A stretch of 49,633 nt of DNA, from assembly GCA_017431685.1 (NCBI GenBank), contig JAFRKO010000035.1:1-49633 (forward strand), written 5' to 3'. The notes below the pieces were generated by a model. It was not told where the DNA came from. It was given only the letters and a program-made list of their open reading frames with translations, and did not search any database. This document shows, piece by piece, positions 7,500 to 14,241 of the stretch. The stretch is from Mogibacterium sp. GTDB taxonomy: Bacteria; Bacillota; Clostridia; Peptostreptococcales; Anaerovoracaceae. Both the position numbers and the translations under genes were made by a program. Numbering within the stretch: the first letter of the stretch is position 1; each line of letters starts with the position of its first letter.

Positions 7500-9366
7500 A
7501 TGCTGCATCCTCCTTCATGGCTGCTATCATGGTTTCTATCTCGGATCTCAGTGTTGCCTGATCCGTTACTTTGATGTCCGGCTCCTTATATGGCGCGCTG
7601 GCGGGAACTTCAGGCATTTTCTCAAAATCGTCTTTGCCTTTGCGTGTGTCATACTCCTGGCTGTAGAACGAGTTGCCAAATCTATCGCCCCATTCATTTG
7701 GGTATGCGAGGATCTGCTTGGAAGAACCGTCCTTGAAAGGTGTGACATCGCTCGTGTCTTCAGCCTGCGCACCGGATTGATCTATTACATGCTGAGGGAT
7801 GAGAACTTCTATCTCCTTCATGTCAAACAGGAGAATTGAGCTGTTGTCCTTCCGGTAAAGTGAGCCAAGCAGCCTGTATCTGCATTCCTTCTGCCAGTTG
7901 AGCAGCTTGAATATGGTAGGCAGACATGCTGTACCGCTGATCTTACGGGGTATGATCTTACCATTGCTCTTCTTGGCCCAGGCAACTGCATTTACGGCAT
8001 CAGCACTGACAGCCCTGACGGCAAGAAGTTTCCTGACAGGATGGATCAGCAGCTCTACGGTCATCGTATCGACAAACCGCCTGATGGCAGCTTGTGAAAA
8101 AGTGATGCCATTATGAGCAATAGTGACGCAGCATCTGTCAGTGGCTTCGAAGAACTGACCGTGCGCGATCTCGTAGCCGCGCAGATCAAAATCGCCTTCG
8201 TTGGCAGCGTGCTCTTCGTGAAATATCTCAAGGCTGTCGTTATCATAGTCTGCGCTGTAACACGCATCGTAATAGTCTTCGACTTTGAAGCCTGCCCAGC
8301 GCGGATTGATGGAAACGAATCCGGAAAGAAGGCCGTCGTTTACCACATGCAGAGCAGGAAGAATGCTCTTGTTGCCGTACTTGGCGTTGCTGATAAGACG
8401 CTGCACAGCGATGAAGTCATCACGCGAGACGATACTTTCATGATGATCCTTCATTCTGTACTGATTGCGGTCATGACGGTTCTTTTTCGACTTGTGCGTA
8501 AGATAATCCGGCGTGAATGTCTTGCGTGCCAGAACGTCTCCGCAGTGCCGTTCATTTTGCAGGATCTCAAGTATGCTTCCGGGAGACCAGACGATATTGC
8601 CGCGTTTTGTGGATCTGCCTAATTCGGTCATCGTATCGGCAATTTCCTTTGTCGTATAACCGTACAGATACAGGAAAAAAATGAGGCGAACCGTCTTAGC
8701 TTCTTCTTCATTGATGACAAGATTTCCATCACTGTCCTGGTCATAGCCAAGAAGCACCGGAGTCAGGAAAATACCACGCTTGAATCGCATCTCTATGGAG
8801 GCATTCATGATTTCGCTTTTGGTATGACTTTCTTCCTGAGCCAGAGTAGCCATCAATGAGAGAGTCATTTCGCTATTGGCATCCAAGGTATACAGGTGCT
8901 CAGTTTCAAAGAACACGCCTACGGGAGGAGCCAATGCCCTGAGTTTCCTGATATAACCAACGCAGTCCATAAGATTTCGTGCGAATCGGGAAATGCTCTT
9001 TGTAACGATAAGATCAAGCTTTCCGGCTTCACAGTCGGCGATCATACGCTTGAATTCGTCACGATGTGCAAGAGAAGTACCGGAAATTCCTTCGTCTGCA
9101 TAAATATCTACCAGATCCCAGTCCGGCCTTCGGCTGACCAGGTCATTATAATAATTCTTCTGGAGTTCATATGAGGAAGTCTGACGCGGGTCATCGGTGG
9201 AGACTCTTGCGTAGACTCCTACGCGTTTGATTTTGTCTTCATCATAGAAACCATCCTGCTTGATTGCAGGGATCACATCGAGCAGTTCTTCATCTATGCC
9301 TTTGTATCTTTCTCTGATCCGGATCTTTCTTTCCTGTGAAGAAAGACGCTCTTCGGTTTCTTTCAT
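7486..9366 (-). CDS. Large serine recombinase (site-specific, resolvase/invertase family)
   Basis: A 626-residue recombinase that would cut and rejoin DNA through a serine-phosphate intermediate. The N-terminal catalytic domain holds VGVYARVSTDD with catalytic Ser 56, then DEGISGTS and KSISRFARN. A recombinase domain follows (LLGYDQDSDGN ... TTKEIADTM ... LQNERHCGD), then a C-terminal region shared with the two smaller genes downstream. It is the first gene of a five-gene operon on the minus strand lying inside an otherwise plus-strand transfer operon. It may be the integrase of a nested element or a regulatory invertase; no att sites could be identified with confidence. Confidence 0.88.
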   Translation of the reverse strand: MKETEERLSSQERKIRIRERYKGIDEELLDVIPAIKQDGFYDEDKIKRVGVYARVSTDDPRQTSSYELQKNYYNDLVSRRPDWDLVDIYADEGISGTSLAHRDEFKRMIADCEAGKLDLIVTKSISRFARNLMDCVGYIRKLRALAPPVGVFFETEHLYTLDANSEMTLSLMATLAQEESHTKSEIMNASIEMRFKRGIFLTPVLLGYDQDSDGNLVINEEEAKTVRLIFFLYLYGYTTKEIADTMTELGRSTKRGNIVWSPGSILEILQNERHCGDVLARKTFTPDYLTHKSKKNRHDRNQYRMKDHHESIVSRDDFIAVQRLISNAKYGNKSILPALHVVNDGLLSGFVSINPRWAGFKVEDYYDACYSADYDNDSLEIFHEEHAANEGDFDLRGYEIAHGQFFEATDRCCVTIAHNGITFSQAAIRRFVDTMTVELLIHPVRKLLAVRAVSADAVNAVAWAKKSNGKIIPRKISGTACLPTIFKLLNWQKECRYRLLGSLYRKDNSSILLFDMKEIEVLIPQHVIDQSGAQAEDTSDVTPFKDGSSKQILAYPNEWGDRFGNSFYSQEYDTRKGKDDFEKMPEVPASAPYKEPDIKVTDQATLRSEIETMIAAMKEDAAYDRI

Positions 9367-9388
9367 AGTAAGAGACCCTTTCGTTTAG

Positions 9389-9403
9389 ATATGATTATCA
9401 TAT
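9389..9403. promoter_or_regulatory. 15-bp perfect palindrome upstream of the serine recombinase
   Basis: ATATGAT-T-ATCATAT is a perfect dyad about 22 bp upstream of the recombinase start codon. It is a plausible operator for the XRE repressor encoded just upstream (9467-9856), but no binding evidence is visible. Confidence 0.4.
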
Positions 9404-9422
9404 TGTTTTGAGCCGCTTAGTC

Positions 9423-9460
9423 CATAAACCAGAGGTCAGGTGCTTGACCGCTGGTTTATG
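9423..9460. terminator. Long hairpin between the XRE gene and the recombinase operon
   Basis: CATAAACCAG pairs with CTGGTTTATG, and GGTCA continues with TGACC across a single mismatch, giving a 15-bp stem with a 6-nt loop. It lies 6 nt after the stop codon of the minus-strand XRE gene, so it probably ends that transcript, although no U-tract follows on that strand. The dyad could instead be a recombinase binding site. Confidence 0.45.
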
Positions 9461-9466
9461 AAATGC

Positions 9467-9856
9467 TCAAAATTTTTTTCTTATGTAGTCGATTTCTTCA
9501 GGCGTGATCAGTTCCCACTCGTTTTTTCTGATAATACTAAGCAGCGCATACATCAGCTCATATATGAGTCTTTTCTCAGTTGCGGAAGTGCCTTTCATTA
9601 TCATTGCCACATCAGTCTGATAATCAAAACTACTGTGTTTCTGATTCCCTGCAAGCAGATCATCCACAGTTATACCGAGCACATTGCATATCGAGACCAG
9701 TGATTCCAGACTGGGCTTCTTTGTTCCGCTCTCAATATAAGAAATGTACGTTGCTGACAGATCTGCCTCCCATGCGAGCTGCTCCTGCGAATACTTTGCA
9801 AGAAGCCTACGCTCTTTTATGCGGCGCCCAATCAATTTATAGTCAATAGTTGCCAT
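9467..9856 (-). CDS. XRE-family transcriptional regulator
   Basis: A 129-residue protein starting at ATG 9856 with ACGGAGGT upstream. The N-terminal helix-turn-helix of the Cro/C1 type spans about residues 8-66: IGRRIKERRLLAKYSQEQLA, ATYISYIESGTKKPSLESL, then ICNVLGITVDDLL. A helical C-terminal half follows. A longer open frame extends upstream to 10573, but it lacks a ribosome binding site and overlaps virB6 antisense, so I rejected it. It lies between the recombinase operon and the divergent second half of the transfer operon, and so is well placed to repress one or both. Confidence 0.88.
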   Translation of the reverse strand: MATIDYKLIGRRIKERRLLAKYSQEQLAWEADLSATYISYIESGTKKPSLESLVSICNVLGITVDDLLAGNQKHSSFDYQTDVAMIMKGTSATEKRLIYELMYALLSIIRKNEWELITPEEIDYIRKKF

Positions 9857-9952
9857 AGCGTTACCTCCGTATACATAGCAGCGATGTCTTACAGAACTGT
9901 TATGCAATGGCGACCAATGTGAATCCATGACACGAAAAATGCGATCACAGAG

Positions 9953-9981
9953 TTGACTTTTACATGCACTATGCAGATAAA
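9953..9981 (+). promoter_or_regulatory. Candidate promoter for the virB6-virB4 part of the transfer operon
   Basis: TTGACT at 9953-9958 and GATAAA at 9976-9981 are separated by 17 nt and lie about 75 nt before the virB6 start, in the region divergent from the XRE gene. The -35 box is good and the -10 box is weak (4 of 6). Confidence 0.4.
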
Positions 9982-10055
9982 AGCGCAGGCTGTTTATGCA
10001 GGAGGGAGGTGAACACCAGGATGTGCAATAAACGAAGAAGGAAGGGAGGTCCTTT

Positions 10056-10895
10056 ATGGATAGTGATAACTGGGTAGTGCAAAACCTTGAAAATGCACTC
10101 AATACGTGGAATACGAAGATGGCTGAAGTGTGGTCGCTTCTGACCATGTCACCACAGAGCTTTAAAGGCGGAGGCATATGGCATGTGATCGTGCAGATAA
10201 ATGGAGCAGTGAAGGGTATAGGACTCGCACTGCTCGTTTTGTTTTTTCTGGTAGGCGTGGTCAAGACAAGCGGCAGCCTGACTGATGTGAAACGGCCTGA
10301 GCACGCACTGAAACTGTTCATCAGGTTCGCCATAGCAAAGGGCGTGGTCACATACGGACTTGACCTGATGCTGGCTCTTTTCGACATAGCGCAGGGCATC
10401 ATGCGTACGATCATGAATGCATCGGGCGTGGGATCGGCTACAAAGACCACCTTGCCGAGCGAGATGGTTACCGCAATAGAGGACTGCGGGTTCTTCGAGA
10501 GCATACCTCTCTGGGCGGTGACTCTTATAGGCAGCCTGTTCATAACTGTGATGTCGTTCATCATCATACTCACCGTGTACGGCAGGTTCTTCCGCCTGTA
10601 TATGTATACAGCTATATCACCGGTGCCGCTTTCGACCTTTGCAGGGCAGCCAACTCAGAACATCGGAGTCAGCTTCCTGAAGAGCTACGCTGGCGTCTGC
10701 CTTGAAGGAGCGATCATAGTGCTTGCCTGCATCATATTCAGCAAGTTTGCTGCGACACCGCCGGTCGTAGATAAGGATGCAGCTGCAGCGACTATGGTGT
10801 GGAAATATGTCGGAGAGATCGCGTTCAACATGCTCGTGCTCGTGGGAATGGTAAAGATGAGCGACCATGTGGCAAAGGAGATACTCGGATTGTAA
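10056..10895 (+). CDS. VirB6/TrbL-like conjugation channel protein
   Basis: A 279-residue integral membrane protein of the type IV secretion inner-membrane channel. Hydrophobic segments are at about residues 52-68 (GIGLALLVLFFLVGVV), 90-108, 155-180 (LWAVTLIGSLFITVMSFIIILTV), 215-235 and 250-268. The arrangement of several helices with a short polar N-terminus (NLENALNTWNTKMAEVW) is typical of the VirB6-like proteins of Clostridial ICEs. The start is supported by GGAAGGGAGG. An 18-codon frame at 10021-10077 with its own GGAGG overlaps this start and may tune translation. Confidence 0.75.
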   Translation: MDSDNWVVQNLENALNTWNTKMAEVWSLLTMSPQSFKGGGIWHVIVQINGAVKGIGLALLVLFFLVGVVKTSGSLTDVKRPEHALKLFIRFAIAKGVVTYGLDLMLALFDIAQGIMRTIMNASGVGSATKTTLPSEMVTAIEDCGFFESIPLWAVTLIGSLFITVMSFIIILTVYGRFFRLYMYTAISPVPLSTFAGQPTQNIGVSFLKSYAGVCLEGAIIVLACIIFSKFAATPPVVDKDAAAATMVWKYVGEIAFNMLVLVGMVKMSDHVAKEILGL

Positions 10896-10911
10896 GGAAG
10901 GAGGACTAAGT

Positions 10912-11043
10912 ATGGAAGTTATTACTAAAGAAGTGATCCGCCTGAACAAGGATCGCCAGGCAAAGAGGATCGAAGGATATCGTTTCAAACTGTGGATGAT
11001 AGAAAGGATGAGAAGAGAGAATGGAAGTAAAGGAATTCATTAA
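10912..11043 (+). CDS. 43-aa small protein coupled to the DUF5688 gene
   Basis: A short reading frame starting MEVITKEVIRLNKDRQAK with a strong ribosome binding site (AAGGAGG, 9 nt upstream). Its 3' end overlaps the first codons of the next gene by 23 nt in another frame. It is highly charged with no membrane segment. The site and overlap suggest it is translated and couples translation to the next gene. Function is unknown. Confidence 0.5.
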   Translation: MEVITKEVIRLNKDRQAKRIEGYRFKLWMIERMRRENGSKGIH

Positions 11044-11977
11044 GACTATCAAAGAGGAACTGCCGGATTTCCTGCCGGATGAGATCTACCAGGACATCAT
11101 TATAGATGACGTGGAAGTTTCCAAGATGAACGATCAGAAGCTGCATGGCCTGACGTTCAGACCGAAGGGCAGTGATGCAGCACCTACGCTGTATATAGAT
11201 GATCTGTATGAGCGTTATGAGAACGGAGAGGATATGGGGTTTCTTATGATCGACCTCGCAAACAGGTATGAGCAAACAAGACATGCCCCGACTCCACCTC
11301 AGGTAGACCTTGACTGGGAGAGTGTCAGGGACAACCTGACTGTAAGACTACTTGAGAAGAGCAGAAACCGCGAATTCCTGGCTAATATGCCATATGCAGA
11401 TGTAGGCAATGGGCTTGCCATCATTGCGGATATCAACATGGGCGAAGACAAAGGCGGTGACTGGAGGATCGCGGTCAATCACGGGGTGATGGAGCAGCTG
11501 GGTGTAGATAAGGAAGCTCTCTTCATCACGGCGATGGATGGTTCTCTTGTAAATGATCCGCCAGTGCTTACAGATATGAGTCAGGCGCTCTTTAGCAGTG
11601 AGAGAGAGAACCTGCTTGACAGGGATGTGCCTATCGACCCTGCTGATGTTGGCGGCATGTATGTGCTGACCACAGAGAGCTCTACTCTCGGCGCATGCGC
11701 TATGTACTACCCGGATGTGAAGGAGAAGGCAGGCGAACTTATAGGCTCAGACTACTATATTCTCCCAAGCAGTGTGCACGAGGTCATTCTTGTCCCTGAT
11801 ACTGCAGGCATCAATGCGAAGGAGCTCTGCGACATGGTGAAGCAGGCAAACAGGACTGTGGTAGAGCCACAGGACGTGCTCTCGGATAATGTTTATCACT
11901 TCAGCAGGGACGAGCGCAGGCTGGACAAGGTGAATGCGGAGCCTAATCGTGCTGACAAAGTCGCTGAAGTAAGGTGA
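11021..11977 (+). CDS. DUF5688-like protein
   Basis: A 318-residue soluble protein of the kind annotated as DUF5688, common in Clostridial mobile elements. Features include PTLYIDDLYERYENGED near residue 65, a central domain with GDWRIAVNHGVMEQLGVDKEALF and DVGGMYVLTTESSTLGACAMYYP, and a C-terminal stretch DYYILPSSVHEVILVPD. No signal peptide, membrane helix or catalytic motif is evident, so it is probably cytoplasmic. Its place between VirB6 and PrgI makes it part of the transfer operon by position, but its role in transfer is unknown. Confidence 0.65.
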   Translation: MEVKEFIKTIKEELPDFLPDEIYQDIIIDDVEVSKMNDQKLHGLTFRPKGSDAAPTLYIDDLYERYENGEDMGFLMIDLANRYEQTRHAPTPPQVDLDWESVRDNLTVRLLEKSRNREFLANMPYADVGNGLAIIADINMGEDKGGDWRIAVNHGVMEQLGVDKEALFITAMDGSLVNDPPVLTDMSQALFSSERENLLDRDVPIDPADVGGMYVLTTESSTLGACAMYYPDVKEKAGELIGSDYYILPSSVHEVILVPDTAGINAKELCDMVKQANRTVVEPQDVLSDNVYHFSRDERRLDKVNAEPNRADKVAEVR

Positions 11978-12015
11978 CCAAATTGAAAATCTTGGGAGGA
12001 GGAGACTGAAAAATC

Positions 12016-12453
12016 ATGGAAGTGAGAATCAATCGTGAGATCCGTGATTACACGGAGTCTATGTTCTTCGGACTGTCGCTGAGGCAGTTCTTTTTTTCTG
12101 TCCTTGCATGCGGCGTAGCAGTCGGCATCTATCTTGGTCTCAATCCTATCATTGGGACTGAGACCACCAGCTGGCTATGCATAGTAGCAGCGTTCCCATT
12201 CGCAGTGATGGGATTCCTCAAGTACAACGGCATGACCGCAGAGAAGTTCATCGCAGCATGGATCAAATCGACATTCATGATCCCGAAGGTGCTGCTGTTC
12301 GGCAACACGAACTTCTATTACACAGCGCTTGTGGAAGAACAGCCAAAAACTGCCAAAAATCGCCAGTACCACAGACGCGGAGGAAGGAAAAAGAGGTATC
12401 CGATCAAAAGACAGGGAATCAGGGGCGAGGTAAAAGGCGCCCGTGAGAAGTGA
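12016..12453 (+). CDS. PrgI-family membrane protein of the transfer channel
   Basis: A 145-residue protein. The start MEVRINREIRDYTESMFFG followed by LSLRQFFFSVLACG is characteristic of PrgI proteins, the small partner of VirB4 in Gram-positive conjugation systems. Two adjacent membrane segments lie at about residues 25-42 and 53-72, then a basic C-terminal tail rich in Arg and Lys. GGGAGGAGG precedes the start. In most such operons virB4 follows directly; here a TetR/FabK pair separates them. Confidence 0.85.
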   Translation: MEVRINREIRDYTESMFFGLSLRQFFFSVLACGVAVGIYLGLNPIIGTETTSWLCIVAAFPFAVMGFLKYNGMTAEKFIAAWIKSTFMIPKVLLFGNTNFYYTALVEEQPKTAKNRQYHRRGGRKKRYPIKRQGIRGEVKGAREK

Positions 12454-12462
12454 TCATTAACA

Positions 12463-12482
12463 TTGGAGGCAAATGCCTCCAA
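12463..12482. terminator. Hairpin between convergent prgI and tetR
   Basis: A perfect 8-bp inverted repeat, TTGGAGGC-AAAT-GCCTCCAA, sits between the stop codons of prgI and the minus-strand tetR gene. It is a likely bidirectional terminator, though U-tracts are short. Confidence 0.55.
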
Positions 12483-12483
12483 A

Positions 12484-13056
12484 TTACATCGCTGCTTCTG
12501 TGAACAGCTCTGTCATTTTTTCGAGGACGTTCACAATAATATCCGAGAGTTCTTCAGCACTCTCTTTCTGTCCGGTCCTTGCCCAGGTGAGGAGGGAGGA
12601 TGAAATAAGTGAGACTGCTATGGACACGGCATATTCGCTGCCTGCACCGGGGACCTGATCTGCTTCAGGAAAGCAATATGACAGTATAAGAGGATAGTGC
12701 CTTGAAAATGATTCCATTAGTATGTTCTGATACCCTGCCTTATCTATCACTTCCAGCAGCCTCTTGTGCTGCATCCAGTATTCTCCGGTAAGCAGCATAA
12801 CGCTGCGGATCCCTTCGTTAAGATGCAGAGCATGTATCCCTGTCAGTTCATCAAATGTACGGTCACACAGATATGCCAGGACGTCGGTCGTGTTGTCGAA
12901 TAGCCGGTAGAATGTCGATCTGGCGACGGTCGAAGCCTTCTCTATGTCTGTGATGGTTATATCTGCATAACTCTTCCTTGATGCCAGCTTCATAACAGCA
13001 TCTGCAATGAGCTCCGCAGACTTCTTTGCCCGCTTATCGTTCCTGATGTGATACAT
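12484..13056 (-). CDS. TetR-family transcriptional regulator
   Basis: A 190-residue regulator. The N-terminal TetR helix-turn-helix covers about residues 10-55: SAELIADAVMKLASRKSYAD, ITDIEKASTVARSTFYRLFDN. A helical ligand-binding/dimer domain follows. It is divergently transcribed from the FabK-like oxidoreductase and probably controls it through the shared intergenic region. Both genes form a self-contained cargo pair inside the transfer operon. Confidence 0.85.
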   Translation of the reverse strand: MYHIRNDKRAKKSAELIADAVMKLASRKSYADITITDIEKASTVARSTFYRLFDNTTDVLAYLCDRTFDELTGIHALHLNEGIRSVMLLTGEYWMQHKRLLEVIDKAGYQNILMESFSRHYPLILSYCFPEADQVPGAGSEYAVSIAVSLISSSLLTWARTGQKESAEELSDIIVNVLEKMTELFTEAAM

Positions 13057-13069
13057 AATTCCGCCTTTC

Positions 13070-13102
13070 GTTGTACAAGTTCAGAAACTATTGTAGCACA
13101 AC
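13070..13102. promoter_or_regulatory. Imperfect dyad in the tetR/fabK-like divergent region
   Basis: GTTGTACAA and, 12 nt on, TTGTAGCACAAC form an interrupted inverted repeat 14 to 46 bp upstream of tetR, a reasonable candidate for the TetR operator. The match is imperfect and no promoter boxes are certain. Confidence 0.3.
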
Positions 13103-13173
13103 TCGCCGGAATGATACAATCCAGCCAACGTAAGTCAGCAACATATAATGATGCAAAACAGGAGGATATACAT

Positions 13174-14142
13174 ATGGGTAACAGAGTATGCGAAGTGTTG
13201 GGTATAGAGAAGCCGGTCATCCAGGGACCGATGGCATGGTGTGCCTTCGCTCCACTGGTAGCAGCGGTATCAAATGCAGGCGGATTTGGAGTGCTCGGAG
13301 TAGCATCAGCACCTAACGAACTGGTCAGAGAGCAGATCCATAAGACAAGAGAACTCACAGATAAGCCGTTCGGAGTAAATGTATTCATGATCCCGCCGCT
13401 TGTAGAAGCAGTGCTCCCGGTACTGATTGAGGAGAGGCCGGCAGCAGTATATGCGGACATACTGTTTGATCTTGATCCGGAGCTGTGCAAGGTGTTCTTT
13501 ACACCCCTCAAGGCAGCAGGGATCAAGGTGATAGTCAAGGCAAGCACACTCAAAGACGCTATGGTAGCAGAAGAAGCCGGAGCAGACCTTGTCATCGCAA
13601 AGGGCTGGGAAGGCGGCGGTCATGTAACACCTGAAGCAACGATGGCGCTTCTTCCGCAGGTCACGCAGGCACTGTCGATTCCTGTGGTGGGAAGCGGCGG
13701 CATCGCGGACGGAAGAGGCATGGCGGCAGCTATCGCGCTCGGTGCCGATGGCATAGAGATGGGGACCAGGTTCCTTTGTTCTGAAGAGTGCCCGATCCAC
13801 CAGAATGCCAAGGATGCCATCCTCGCGCAGCAGGACAATCAGTCTGTGATAATACTTTCAAGCATAATGGAGCCTTGCAGGCAGATCCCTAACGCATTCT
13901 CAGATGAGCTTCTTGCTCTTGAAGCAAATAATCCTGTCAAGGATGTCGAAGGCATTCTCAGAGAGAAATTCGGACCTTGCCTCAAGAATGGCATGCACGA
14001 CGGGGACACAGAAGGCGGCTCGGTAATGTCCGGCATGATAGCACCACTCGTAACGGAGATAAAGCCGGCAGCTGAGATCATCGATACAGTGATCGCAGAG
14101 TGCAAGGAAGTAATAGCCAGGAGCAACAGCTTCGAGTTCTGA
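13174..14142 (+). CDS. FabK-type enoyl-ACP reductase II / nitronate monooxygenase family flavoprotein
   Basis: A 322-residue FMN-dependent TIM-barrel enzyme. It shows PVIQGPMAWCAFAPLVAAVSNAGG at the N-terminus, KGWEGGGHV near residue 146, and the phosphate-binding signature VVGSGGIADGRGMAAAIALGADG then MGTRFL. The family includes FabK, which reduces enoyl-ACP in fatty acid synthesis and is insensitive to triclosan, and nitronate monooxygenases, which oxidise nitroalkanes. Sequence reading alone does not separate the two. ATG 13174 is chosen for CAGGAGG 8 nt upstream, although the frame is open further 5'. It has its own terminator and sits with tetR between prgI and virB4. Confidence 0.8.
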   Translation: MGNRVCEVLGIEKPVIQGPMAWCAFAPLVAAVSNAGGFGVLGVASAPNELVREQIHKTRELTDKPFGVNVFMIPPLVEAVLPVLIEERPAAVYADILFDLDPELCKVFFTPLKAAGIKVIVKASTLKDAMVAEEAGADLVIAKGWEGGGHVTPEATMALLPQVTQALSIPVVGSGGIADGRGMAAAIALGADGIEMGTRFLCSEECPIHQNAKDAILAQQDNQSVIILSSIMEPCRQIPNAFSDELLALEANNPVKDVEGILREKFGPCLKNGMHDGDTEGGSVMSGMIAPLVTEIKPAAEIIDTVIAECKEVIARSNSFEF

Positions 14143-14182
14143 TTCCCTGTAAAGCGGCGTACATAAATTCAGCTAAGAGAGC

Positions 14183-14219
14183 GGCTGACCTGAAGTATTA
14201 CTTCGGATCAGCCGTTTTG
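14183..14219 (+). terminator. Intrinsic terminator after the FabK-like gene
   Basis: GGCTGACCTGAAGT pairs with ACTTCGGATCAGCC (short internal mismatch) around an ATT loop, followed by GTTTTGT. It lies 41 nt after the stop codon and 23 nt before virB4, and would isolate the cargo gene from the transfer operon unless read-through occurs. Confidence 0.75.
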
Positions 14220-14241
14220 TAATGGAAGGAGATGTACGCCT

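Noticed and set aside
10021-10077. 18-codon frame overlapping the virB6 start
   Set aside because: It has a GGAGG site but is too short and unsupported by homology to list as a gene; noted under virB6.
9857-10573. Long open minus-strand extension upstream of the XRE regulator, antisense to virB6
   Set aside because: No ribosome binding site, composition typical of a shadow frame, and virB6 on the other strand is well supported. The XRE start at 9856 has ACGGAGGT.
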